Below, one piece after another: positions 23,928 to 30,429 of a stretch of DNA of 30,429 bases (position 1 is the first letter of the stretch; the number at the start of each line of letters is the position of its first letter). Position numbers and translations under genes: made by a program. The notes below the pieces were generated by a model. The model had not been told where the DNA came from and did not search any database. It worked only from the letters and a program-made list of their open reading frames with translations. Source of the DNA: Thermoleophilia bacterium UBA6103 (GTDB lineage Bacteria; Actinomycetota; Thermoleophilia; UBA2241); NCBI GenBank assembly GCA_002423545.1, contig DIWP01000047.1, positions 38,938 through 69,366 of the forward strand, given 5' to 3'.

Positions 23928-24427
23928 GACGATCGGCGTGCGGTCCGGTGTTCAGGGGCCGTGCGGTCGTGCCCGGCAGCGCCGCCGCGCCGGCGGTCGT
24001 CGTGCGGGCACCTTTCGACGCGCTCGCGTCGTTCATGACATCGCTCGTGAGTGGCATGGATCCCGTGGTGTCCTCCGACACCGGCAACCCGGAGATCCTT
24101 GGTGAGACGCTCACCGGCAGAGTGCTGTGCATACCGGCTGCCGTCGGGTCGACCTCGGCCGGGCCGACCTGGGACCTGCTTGCCTCCCGCGGGCTGGGGC
24201 CGGCTGCGGTTCTGTGCGCCGGTCCCATCGACCCCTTGACGGCCGGCGGTGTGATCATCGGATCGCTGTGGGGCGGCTCGACGGCGCCGGTCGTGGATCG
24301 GCTCGGCGGCGACTTCCTCGCTACCGTCCACAGCGGCATGCTGGTCGAGGTGGCGGTGGACGGCAGCGTCCGCCTCGACGATGCGGATCGCTGTCCGCCC
24401 GACGGGAGGAATCACCCCTATGGGTGA
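23924..24427 (+). CDS. Aconitase X swivel-domain (small) subunit, DUF126
   Basis: A 167-residue DUF126 protein, the small swivel subunit that completes the active site of aconitase X. The family pattern is visible as GRAVVPGSAAAPAVV near the N-terminus, then GETLTGRVLCIPAAVGSTSAG, where the GSTS loop corresponds to the serine loop of the family, then GPAAVLCAGPIDPLTAGGVI. ATG 23924 overlaps the large-subunit stop as ATGA. The region between about residues 35 and 55 (FMTSLVSGMDPVVSSDTG) replaces the commoner FWGGVDP-type segment, which may reflect a different substrate. The 126-bp gap after it holds a -10-like TAGACT at 24474 inside two CTCGATG copies, too weak to call a promoter. Confidence 0.86.
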   Translation: MRRSACGPVFRGRAVVPGSAAAPAVVVRAPFDALASFMTSLVSGMDPVVSSDTGNPEILGETLTGRVLCIPAAVGSTSAGPTWDLLASRGLGPAAVLCAGPIDPLTAGGVIIGSLWGGSTAPVVDRLGGDFLATVHSGMLVEVAVDGSVRLDDADRCPPDGRNHPYG

Positions 24428-24553
24428 GCGGCCCGTGACCCACCGGGTGATGCTGAGGCACCCTCTCGATGCCTAGACTCGATGAGGTCGAAGGCGCTGC
24501 GTCCGTGCACCGTCCGACCGCGAACGATCGTACAGAGGAGGGATGAAGTCGGC

Positions 24554-25576
24554 ATGAGCCTGCGTCTCTATCTGGTGAGAAGGCTCGCCCTGATGGTCTT
24601 CGTCCTCATCGGCATCGTTGTCGTGACGTTCTTCATCGTCCGCGTCGTGCCGTCCGACCCTGCTCAGCTCTACCTGGGTGCCAGGTCTCGGGCGGGGCAG
24701 GTCGAGGAGGTCCGGCGCCAGCTCGGTCTCGATCGGTCGCTGGTGGTGCAGTTCGGGGGGTACGTCGGCGATCTGCTCACCGGTGACTGGGGCGAATCGC
24801 TGCGCACCCGTCACAGCGTGCTCGAGGACATCCTGCACTTCCTGCCGGCGTCACTCGAGCTGATCATCTCCGCCATGATCGTCGCCATCATCGTCGGCGT
24901 GAGCCTCGGGGCTCTCTCCGCCTACCGCAAAGGCGGGCTCATAGATCACGGCAGCCGCATCGTAGCCATTGCCGGGGTCTCGTTGCCGGCGTTCTTCCTG
25001 GCGCTGCTCCTGCAGGTCATCTTCTTCCGGGTGCTCGGCTGGTTCCCGGTGGCGACCCAGATCGATCCGGTGGTGGCCCAGACGCATCCGGTGACGCATG
25101 TCACCGGCATGCTCGTGGTCGATGCGTTCATCACCGGCAACTTCGTCGCCTTTGCCGATGCCCTGTGGCATCTCGTCCTGCCGACGCTGGCACTGGCCGC
25201 GTACCCGGCCGGGTTGATCATGCGCATGACGCGATCGGCGATGCTGGAGGCATTGGAGACCGACTACATCAAGATGGCGCGAGCCATGGGCGTACGCCAG
25301 CGATTCATCGTCCTCAAGTACGCGTTGAAGAACTCTCTCGCCCCCGTGCTGACGGTCATCGGGCTGATGTTCGCGTACTCGCTGGTCGGCACGTTCTTCG
25401 TGGAGCTCATCTTCGCCTGGCCCGGCCTGGGGACCTATGCGACCATGTCGATCCTGAGCCTGGACTACCCAGCCATCATGGGCGTCACGATCGTCGTCGC
25501 CTTCATGTATGTCTTCGCCAATCTCATCGTCGACCTGCTGATCGCATGGCTCGACCCGAGGGTGGTGTTGAGCTGA
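24554..25576 (+). CDS. ABC transporter permease, DppB type
   Basis: A 340-residue inner-membrane permease of the dipeptide/opine/nickel class. It begins LRLYLVRRLALMVFVLIGIVV, has the periplasmic VPSDPAQLYLG region and LGLDRSLVVQFGGYVGDLLTGDWGESLR-like family text, and about six helices. The cytoplasmic EAA loop that docks the ATPase is YIKMARAMGVRQRFIVLKYALKN. ATG 24554 is used; an ATG at 24543 is out of frame. It begins a tight four-gene set (two permeases, two ATPases) that most likely works with the binding lipoprotein at 15657. Confidence 0.9.
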   Translation: MSLRLYLVRRLALMVFVLIGIVVVTFFIVRVVPSDPAQLYLGARSRAGQVEEVRRQLGLDRSLVVQFGGYVGDLLTGDWGESLRTRHSVLEDILHFLPASLELIISAMIVAIIVGVSLGALSAYRKGGLIDHGSRIVAIAGVSLPAFFLALLLQVIFFRVLGWFPVATQIDPVVAQTHPVTHVTGMLVVDAFITGNFVAFADALWHLVLPTLALAAYPAGLIMRMTRSAMLEALETDYIKMARAMGVRQRFIVLKYALKNSLAPVLTVIGLMFAYSLVGTFFVELIFAWPGLGTYATMSILSLDYPAIMGVTIVVAFMYVFANLIVDLLIAWLDPRVVLS

Positions 25577-25577
25577 C

Positions 25578-26492
25578 ATGGAGATGCGCAGGACACCGAT
25601 CCTGGGGATGTGGGGCTCGTACCGGACACGCCATCAAGCGGCCTTCGAGGAGTCGCGCTACAGCCTCCGGGTGTTCCTCAAGGACAGGCTCGCGCTTCTT
25701 GGCGTCTGTCTCATTCTGGCGACGATCATCGTCGCCGTCGCGGCTCCCTGGATCGCGCCGTACCCCGACCAGGGGAGAGGAGCCTCGAACGTCAAGGAGC
25801 GGCTGGAAGCCCCGAGTCGCGCGCATCCCTTCGGCACCGACGCCAGCGGCCGTGACGTGCTGAGCCGGGTTATTTTCGGTGCCCGGATCCCCTTGATGAT
25901 CTCGTCCGTGGTGGTCGCCGCCGTTCTGATCATCGGCGTCCCACTGGGTGGCATCGCTGGCTACATCGGAGGCTGGATAGATGAGCTGGTGATGCGCATC
26001 ACCGACATCTTCCTTGCCTTCCCGGCACTCATCCTGGCCATGGCGCTGGTGGCCTTCCTTGGGCCGAGCCTGCGAAACGTGGCCATCGCCCTGGTGATCA
26101 CCTGGTGGCCGTGGTACACGCGTCTTGTGCGCGGCATGGCCGTGTCGCTACGGCAGCGTCCGTACGTCCTGGCGGCACGCACCATGGGTGTCTCACAGTG
26201 GACCATCATCCGCCGTCACGTGCTGCCCAACGCGCTGGGACCGGTCGTCGTCCAGGTGAGCCTGGACGTCGGCACCGTCATCCTCGAGGTCGCGGGCTTG
26301 AGCTTCATCGGTCTGGGCGCCCGCCCGCCTCAACCGGAGTGGGGCCTCATGGTGAGTGAGGGGCGCGAGTACATCCTCAGTGAGTGGTGGATCAGCACGT
26401 TCCCCGGTCTTGCGATCTTCCTCCTGGTCCTTGCCTGCAATCTGGTCGGAGACGGGCTGCGTGACGTGCTCGACCCGCGGACGAAGCGCTGA
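25578..26492 (+). CDS. ABC transporter permease, DppC type
   Basis: A 304-residue partner permease. A cytoplasmic N-terminal segment of about 40 residues precedes the first helix (ALLGVCLILATIIVAVAAPWIAPY), then the conserved HPFGTDASGRDVLSRVIFGAR motif, the EAA loop YVLAARTMGVSQWTIIRRHV and LSFIGLGARPPQPEWG. All are hallmarks of DppC/OppC proteins. ATG 25578 is one base after the DppB-type stop, so translation is tightly coupled. Confidence 0.92.
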   Translation: MEMRRTPILGMWGSYRTRHQAAFEESRYSLRVFLKDRLALLGVCLILATIIVAVAAPWIAPYPDQGRGASNVKERLEAPSRAHPFGTDASGRDVLSRVIFGARIPLMISSVVVAAVLIIGVPLGGIAGYIGGWIDELVMRITDIFLAFPALILAMALVAFLGPSLRNVAIALVITWWPWYTRLVRGMAVSLRQRPYVLAARTMGVSQWTIIRRHVLPNALGPVVVQVSLDVGTVILEVAGLSFIGLGARPPQPEWGLMVSEGREYILSEWWISTFPGLAIFLLVLACNLVGDGLRDVLDPRTKR

Positions 26493-26495
26493 CCC

Positions 26496-27497
26496 ATGGA
26501 GTCACCGCTGCTCGACATCCGCGACCTGCGACTGGAGTTTCGGAGCTACCGTGGCGTCGTCAAGGCGCTCGACGGCGTGAGCCTTGCCGTGGACAAAGCC
26601 GAGATCCTCGGTCTTGTCGGCGAGTCCGGCTGCGGCAAGACGATCACCGGGATGAGTGTGCTCGGTCTGCTGCCGAGACAACAGGCCCGTGTCACGTCCG
26701 GAGAAGTGCTCTTCCGGGGTGACGACCTGCTGCGCAAGTCCGAACACGAGATGCAGCGCATACGTGGGCGCCTCATCTCCATGGTGTTCCAGGACCCGCT
26801 GGCCTCACTCAACCCGGTGTTCACCGTGGGTGATCAGATCACCAAGGTGATCCGGGAGCATAAGCGAGTCTCGAAGAAGGCGGCTCGGGATGCCATGTGC
26901 AGAGCGCTGTCGGAGACCGGGCTGCCGACGCACAAGACGTTGCTGCACAGCTACCCGCACCAGCTCAGCGGCGGCATGCGGCAGCGCGTCTGCATGGCCA
27001 TGGCCATCTCGTGTGACTCGCCGCTGCTCATCGCCGACGAGCCCACGACCGCCCTCGACGTCACCATACAGATGCAGATCCTCAAGCTGCTGCTTCGGTT
27101 GCGCGAGGAGCTCGGCGTGGCGCAGATCCTCGTCACGCACAATGTCGGCGTGGCGGCCCAGACGTGTGACCGCATCGCCGTGATGTACGCCGGTCAGGTG
27201 GTGGAGCAGGGCCCGACGGTCGCCGTGATGAAAGAGGCTCGGCATCCCTACACGATGGCTCTCTACGAGTGCCTGCCGCAAGGCAAATCGGCGCAGGAGC
27301 TGCTCACGATCCCCGGCTCGGTACCCGATCTCATCGATCCTCCGGCCGGGTGTCGCTTCCATCCCCGCTGCCGCCGTGTCCTCGACGTCTGCCGTGATGT
27401 GCGGCCGCCGCTCGTCGAGGTGGCGCGGGGGCATCGCGTGGCGTGCCACTGGGTGGCCGAGCAGTCCGGTCCCGTCCGCATCCCACCGGAGTCCTGA
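26496..27497 (+). CDS. ABC transporter ATP-binding protein, DppD type
   Basis: A 333-residue ATPase. Walker A is GESGCGKT at residues 42-49, the signature LSGGMRQR is at 157-164, and Walker B with the catalytic Glu is IADEPTTALD, with Asp181 and Glu182. The C-terminal oligopeptide/dipeptide (oligo_HPY) domain is present as HPYTMALYECLP and a Cys-containing PAGCRFHPRC region, which in some relatives binds an iron-sulfur cluster. ATG 26496 is three bases after the permease stop. Confidence 0.92.
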   Translation: MESPLLDIRDLRLEFRSYRGVVKALDGVSLAVDKAEILGLVGESGCGKTITGMSVLGLLPRQQARVTSGEVLFRGDDLLRKSEHEMQRIRGRLISMVFQDPLASLNPVFTVGDQITKVIREHKRVSKKAARDAMCRALSETGLPTHKTLLHSYPHQLSGGMRQRVCMAMAISCDSPLLIADEPTTALDVTIQMQILKLLLRLREELGVAQILVTHNVGVAAQTCDRIAVMYAGQVVEQGPTVAVMKEARHPYTMALYECLPQGKSAQELLTIPGSVPDLIDPPAGCRFHPRCRRVLDVCRDVRPPLVEVARGHRVACHWVAEQSGPVRIPPES

Positions 27498-27498
27498 T

Positions 27499-28593
27499 AT
27501 GCCCCTGCTGTCCGTCAGCGACCTCACCGTCCACTTCAACATCCGCCGCGGCCTGACGCGGCGGTCGATCGACGTGGTGCATGCCGCCGACGAGGTGAGC
27601 TTCTCACTTGAGCGCGGCGGCACTCTGGCCCTGGTCGGTGAGTCCGGCTCCGGCAAGACGACGGTGGCGCACGCCATCCTCGGTCTCAACAAGCCGCAAG
27701 CCGGCAGCATCGTCTTCCGCGACCGCGACCTGCTGTGTCTGCCGAAGCGTGAGCGCCGCGCCGCGCGTCGCGGCATGCAGGTCGTCTTCCAGGACCCCTA
27801 CTCCTCGCTCAACCCGCGCATGACGGTGCACGATCTGGTCGCCGAGCCGCTGCGCGTCGGCTCGCGGATGCAGGGCGACGAGCTGCGTGAACGTGTCCTG
27901 GAACTGCTCGAGATGGTCGGTCTCGGTACTCAGCACCTGTGGCGTCGCCCGCACGAGTTCAGCGGCGGCCAGTGCCAGCGTATCGCCATCGCCCGTGCCC
28001 TTGCCCTCTCTCCCGACCTGGTCGTGCTCGACGAGCCGACCTCGGCGCTCGACGTCTCCGTACAGGCACGCATCCTCACCCTCCTGCACCGTCTCCAGCG
28101 GGAGTTGACGCTCTCCTATCTGTTCATCGCCCACGACCTGGCGGTGGTGGAGTCGGTCGCCAGCCAGGTTGCCGTGATGTACCTGGGCACGATCGTCGAG
28201 AGCGGCCCCACCGAGGTCATCTTCAACGACGCCCGCCACCCCTACACGCTGGCCCTGCTGGCCAGCGTGCCCTCTCCCGATCCCGAGCATCGCAGCGAAG
28301 GGGCCGCTCTCTCCGGTGATGTGCCCAGCGCCATCCATCCGCCCGGTGGCTGCCGCTTCCACCCGCGCTGCGCGTTCAGGATGGATGTCTGTGAGCGCGA
28401 GGCGCCGCCGCTGGTCGATCGCCGTGGTCGCCGGCTGGCCTGTCACTTGCCCGACAGTTTCGACCTCTCGGCGGAGCAGGAGGTGGCGCGGCTGGCGCGG
28501 GCGACCACGACGGTCGAGGAGCCCGGGCGCAGGCCGTCGGCACGGCCGCGCCCCACCACAGAGGTGCCGCCGAAGACCCGGCGGCGCTGGTAG
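27499..28593 (+). CDS. ABC transporter ATP-binding protein, DppF type
   Basis: A 364-residue ATPase, the second of the heterodimer. Walker A is GESGSGKT at residues 47-54, the QDPYSSLNPRMTV stretch is typical of DppF/OppF, the signature is FSGGQCQRI, and Walker B is VVLDEPTSALD. The oligo_HPY domain includes HPYTLALLASVP and PGGCRFHPRC. A basic, Pro/Arg-rich tail of about 40 residues extends beyond the usual end. ATG 27499 is one base after the DppD-type stop. Confidence 0.92.
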   Translation: MPLLSVSDLTVHFNIRRGLTRRSIDVVHAADEVSFSLERGGTLALVGESGSGKTTVAHAILGLNKPQAGSIVFRDRDLLCLPKRERRAARRGMQVVFQDPYSSLNPRMTVHDLVAEPLRVGSRMQGDELRERVLELLEMVGLGTQHLWRRPHEFSGGQCQRIAIARALALSPDLVVLDEPTSALDVSVQARILTLLHRLQRELTLSYLFIAHDLAVVESVASQVAVMYLGTIVESGPTEVIFNDARHPYTLALLASVPSPDPEHRSEGAALSGDVPSAIHPPGGCRFHPRCAFRMDVCEREAPPLVDRRGRRLACHLPDSFDLSAEQEVARLARATTTVEEPGRRPSARPRPTTEVPPKTRRRW

Positions 28594-28606
28594 GAACGGG
28601 CAGTAC

Positions 28607-29068
28607 TCAGAGCTCTTCCGGCGGCTGCGTCGGCGCCGCCAGGCGCGGCCCGCGACCGATCTCCATCGTCCCCTTGAAGTACCTGGCCTTGATGACGGCC
28701 GACTCCGCGATGAAGCCGTCGACGCCGCGACGCTCGATCACGCTGAGGTCGAACACCTTGGTGTTGTGGGGCAGCACGTCCGCCCGGTCGGCCGCCGGGC
28801 TGAGCTTCTCGCAGGGGAAGTCGGTGCACTCGAAGCAGAAGCGGACGCCGTGCTCCTGGGCGCAGGTCCAGGTGGCGCAGGTCCCCGCGACGACGGGGCA
28901 GTCGCCGTGTCCGGGCACGCAGCCGGAGCACGGCAACCTCTCGGCGGGGATGCCTCTGGCGATGAGGTACTGCTCGAGGCGGGCATCGTCCCGGCAGAGG
29001 TAGAGCTCGCAGATCCCGCAGTCGATGCCGCACGGGGCGACCAGCTCGCGGCGTTCCTCTGACGTCAT
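28607..29068 (-). CDS. DUF3795 cysteine-rich protein
   Basis: A 153-residue small protein of the DUF3795 type. It has clustered cysteines: CGIDCGICELYLC near residue 13, CSGC near 47, then CPVVAGTCATWTC and CFECTDFPC. The pattern suggests zinc or iron-sulfur binding; the function of the family is not known. ATG 29068 is preceded by a clear GGGGAGGT. It is convergent with the ABC operon, only 13 bp from the DppF-type stop, and divergent from the sdh promoter region. Confidence 0.8.
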   Translation of the reverse strand: MTSEERRELVAPCGIDCGICELYLCRDDARLEQYLIARGIPAERLPCSGCVPGHGDCPVVAGTCATWTCAQEHGVRFCFECTDFPCEKLSPAADRADVLPHNTKVFDLSVIERRGVDGFIAESAVIKARYFKGTMEIGRGPRLAAPTQPPEEL

Positions 29069-29180
29069 GGCGGTACCTCCCCGATCGTCGTCATCGCGGT
29101 GCTCGCCACCCGGCGTCCGCGATCCGTCTCACGATCTGTCGCGCGGGCTCATGCCCGGCCGGCATCGTAGCATCTGCGAC

Positions 29181-29202
29181 GGTCCCGGTCCCGGTCCCGG
29201 TC
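29181..29202. repeat. GGTCCC hexamer tandem repeat
   Basis: Three full and one partial GGTCCC units lie in tandem in the non-coding gap between the DUF3795 gene and sdhC. Short tandem repeats of this kind can vary in number by slippage. Confidence 0.6.
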
Positions 29203-29215
29203 TGTGGTCATCGGC

Positions 29216-29276
29216 TGCGCCGCTTGGACAGGATGCACAATGGTCTTTGCCTGCGCCACTTGGACAGGATGCACAA
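29216..29276. repeat. Two 25-bp direct repeats with 36-bp period upstream of sdhC
   Basis: The 25-bp units at 29216-29240 and 29252-29276 differ at one base; each contains CTTGGACAGGATGCACAA or its ACTTGG variant. They sit about 32-90 bp upstream of the predicted -35 box and may be regulator sites or a remnant of a small mobile sequence. The gap 29069-29402 otherwise holds no gene. Confidence 0.5.
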
Positions 29277-29307
29277 GTCCGGGAGTCCAGACTGGTGCCG
29301 GGCGGCA

Positions 29308-29337
29308 TTGCGGGCGGTGACCCCGACGGTCTAGGAT
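29308..29337 (+). promoter_or_regulatory. Predicted promoter of the sdh operon
   Basis: TTGCGG (29308-29313) and TAGGAT (29332-29337) form a -35/-10 pair with 18-bp spacing. Transcription would begin near 29344, giving a leader of roughly 60 nt to a ribosome binding site and possible ATA start at 29403, or about 146 nt to ATG 29490. Confidence 0.45.
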
Positions 29338-29402
29338 TGTGGCCATGGGTGGTCGGCCTGCGCCGTCCGCCCTCTTGGTGCAAGCGGGCGTAGGGGGCAG
29401 CC

Positions 29403-29489
29403 ATAGCTCTCGAGGAGAGCAAGGCACTCGGCAAGAGCCGGGAGAGGGAAGAGGCCAACATCGGTGCCGGCCTCTGGAAAGGCATCGGC
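29403..29489 (+). other. Probable N-terminal extension of sdhC lacking a canonical start codon
   Basis: In frame with sdhC, 29 codons from ATA 29403 encode ALEESKALGKSRERE and then EANIGAGLWKGIG, which runs naturally into the MWAWILFRISG start of the protein. AGGGGG at 29392-29397 is five bases upstream of the ATA, ideal ribosome-binding spacing. A TAG at 29391 closes the frame and no ATG, GTG or TTG lies between. Either AUA is used as a start or an ATG has been changed. Confidence 0.5.
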
Positions 29490-29828
29490 ATGTGGGCCTG
29501 GATCCTCTTCCGCATCAGCGGCCTGATCCTCGTCGCCTATCTGTTCGTGCACATCGTCATCATCAGCCAGGGCGAGGTCGGCGGCCCCGATACCCTCGAC
29601 CGTCTCTTCGAGATGTTCGAGAATCCGTTCCTCGCCTTCCTCGACTTCATGCTGGTCGCGGCGGTGCTCTACCACGGCCTCAACGGAGTGCGCGTCATCC
29701 TCATGGACTTCGGCGTCGGCATCCGCAACCACAAGGCCGTCTTCTGGGTCGTGATGCTCATCGCCGCCGGGCTGCTGGCCTGGTTCGCGATGGTCGCGGC
29801 GCCGCACGTCTTCGGGTCGGGCGGATGA
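29490..29828 (+). CDS. sdhC: Succinate dehydrogenase cytochrome b subunit
   Basis: From ATG 29490 the protein has 112 residues and three membrane helices: FRISGLILVAYLFVHIVII, a central helix with YHGLNGVRVILMDF, and VFWVVMLIAAGLLAWFAMV. The His in YLFVHI and the His of YHGLNG are the expected heme b and quinone-site region residues of membrane anchors of complex II, which passes electrons from succinate to quinone. The start is unresolved: the sequence immediately upstream (from 29403) looks coding. The stop overlaps the sdhD start as ATGA. Confidence 0.83.
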   Translation: MWAWILFRISGLILVAYLFVHIVIISQGEVGGPDTLDRLFEMFENPFLAFLDFMLVAAVLYHGLNGVRVILMDFGVGIRNHKAVFWVVMLIAAGLLAWFAMVAAPHVFGSGG

Positions 29829-30205
29829 GGTTCATCCCCGCCGACATCGAGCGCGTCGACCGCCAGAAGGGCGGCATGTGGCTCTGGCTGCTGCAGCGCA
29901 TCAGCGCCGCGCTGCTGCTCTTCGGCCTTCTGACGCACCTCATCGCCACCCACATCCTGTCGATCGGCGAGCTCTCCTACGACAACATCGCCGAGCGCCT
30001 CCAGTCGGGCTTCTTCATCACCGTCGACATCCTGCTGCTGGCGGCCTCGGTCTTCCATGCCCTCAACGGCACGCGGATGGTGCTGCTCGACTACTTCTTC
30101 AAGGACCTCGCCCGGCGCCGCATCCTCGACCTCGCCCTGCTGGTCTTCGGGCTGGCCGCCTTCGTCTACGGCCTCTGGGCTCTATGGCCTTGGATCACCA
30201 CGTGA
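29825..30205 (+). CDS. sdhD: Succinate dehydrogenase membrane anchor subunit
   Basis: A 126-residue hydrophobic protein with three helices: WLLQRISAALLLFGLLTHLI, a central helix with FHALNGTRMVLLDYF, and ILDLALLVFGLAAFVYGLW. The FHxLNGxR motif parallels the one in SdhC, and the SdhC/D pair anchors the catalytic subunits and carries heme b. ATG 29825 overlaps the sdhC stop. The open frame extends further upstream, but only as a shadow over sdhC. Confidence 0.83.
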   Translation: MRFIPADIERVDRQKGGMWLWLLQRISAALLLFGLLTHLIATHILSIGELSYDNIAERLQSGFFITVDILLLAASVFHALNGTRMVLLDYFFKDLARRRILDLALLVFGLAAFVYGLWALWPWITT

Positions 30206-30429
30206 GCGTCTTCCGCCATCAGATGCTGGTGGTCGGCGGCGGCCTGGCCGGGCTGCGCGCCGCCGTGGAGGCCAAGCTGGCCGGCATCGACGTCGCCGTG
30301 CTCAGCCAGGTGCACCCCGGCCGCAGCCACTCCGGCGCCGCCCAGGGCGGTATCAACGCGGCCCTGGCCAACAACCCCGACGGCCACGACGACACGCCCG
30401 AGAAGCACGCCTTCGACACCGTCAAGGGC
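30184..30429 (+). CDS. sdhA: Succinate dehydrogenase flavoprotein subunit, N-terminal part (cut by window edge)
   Basis: The visible 82 codons start at ATG 30184 (MALDHHVSVFRHQMLVVGGG) and show the Rossmann motif GGGLAG with LRAAVEAKLAG, then GRSHSGAAQGGINAAL, the segment holding the His that carries covalent FAD in SdhA. GTG 30202, overlapping the sdhD stop, is the alternative start. The catalytic residues for succinate oxidation lie beyond the window. The order sdhC-sdhD-sdhA is normal; sdhB is expected to follow. Confidence 0.9.
   Translation, partial: MALDHHVSVFRHQMLVVGGGLAGLRAAVEAKLAGIDVAVLSQVHPGRSHSGAAQGGINAALANNPDGHDDTPEKHAFDTVKG

Noticed and set aside
24451..24479. Promoter with -10 TAGACT before the DppB-type permease
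   Set aside because: The -10 is plausible, but no acceptable -35 occurs at 16-19 bp, so it is mentioned only in the description of the gap.
29181..29276. CRISPR array
   Set aside because: There are only two 25-bp units with an 11-bp gap plus a hexamer array; unit and spacer lengths do not fit and no cas genes are present.
29339..29824. Long upstream extension of the sdhD frame
   Set aside because: The translation is a frameshifted reading of sdhC and its leader (Arg/His-rich), while ATG 29825 overlaps the sdhC stop in the usual way.

Overview
The window is a very GC-rich, densely coding chromosomal segment with short intergenic gaps, many ATGA/GTGA gene overlaps and G/C-biased third codon positions. 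No rRNA, tRNA or other taxonomic marker is present. The gene families (MttB-like methyltransferases, BKACE, aconitase X, NarL-type two-component system, sdhC-D-A order) suggest a deep-branching high-GC actinobacterium such as Thermoleophilia or Rubrobacteria; Chloroflexota is an alternative. This placement is an inference.

Layout. Positions 2-136 hold the start of a leftward ABC ATPase. Positions 433-7848 hold a rightward quaternary/methylamine block: two tandem paralogous FAD oxidoreductases, two non-pyrrolysine MttB-superfamily methyltransferases and, after a strong hairpin, a third FAD oxidoreductase. Positions 8008-9186 hold an AAA/DUF4143 ATPase bracketed by 38-bp imperfect direct repeats. 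Positions 9244-10883 run leftward: an EamA transporter preceded by the C-terminal remnant of a third MttB gene. From about 11.1 kb rightward comes a second catabolic block: a sensor kinase and NarL-type regulator, an APC permease, a family-5 substrate-binding lipoprotein, a 3-hydroxyacid dehydrogenase, an NDP-forming acyl-CoA synthetase, a beta-keto acid cleavage enzyme (BKACE), a 3-hydroxybutyrate-dehydrogenase-like SDR, both aconitase X subunits, and two permeases and two ATPases of a dipeptide-type ABC transporter. A leftward DUF3795 gene and a repeat-bearing intergenic region follow, then the start of the succinate dehydrogenase operon (sdhC, sdhD, partial sdhA).

How the genes may work together. 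The dehydrogenase plus BKACE pair matches the logic of carnitine breakdown: a 3-hydroxy acid is oxidised to a 3-keto acid, and acetyl-CoA-dependent cleavage gives acetoacetate and a new acyl-CoA such as betainyl-CoA. Two neighbours fit the products: the NDP-forming acyl-CoA synthetase could recover the thioester energy as ATP/GTP, and the SDR could interconvert acetoacetate and 3-hydroxybutyrate. The MttB homologues and the DadA/PuuB-like oxidoreductases in the first block could then demethylate and oxidise the released betaine-type amine. No corrinoid protein or thioesterase is visible here. The aconitase X pair has no role in known carnitine catabolism, so the true substrate may be a different hydroxylated amino or betaine compound.
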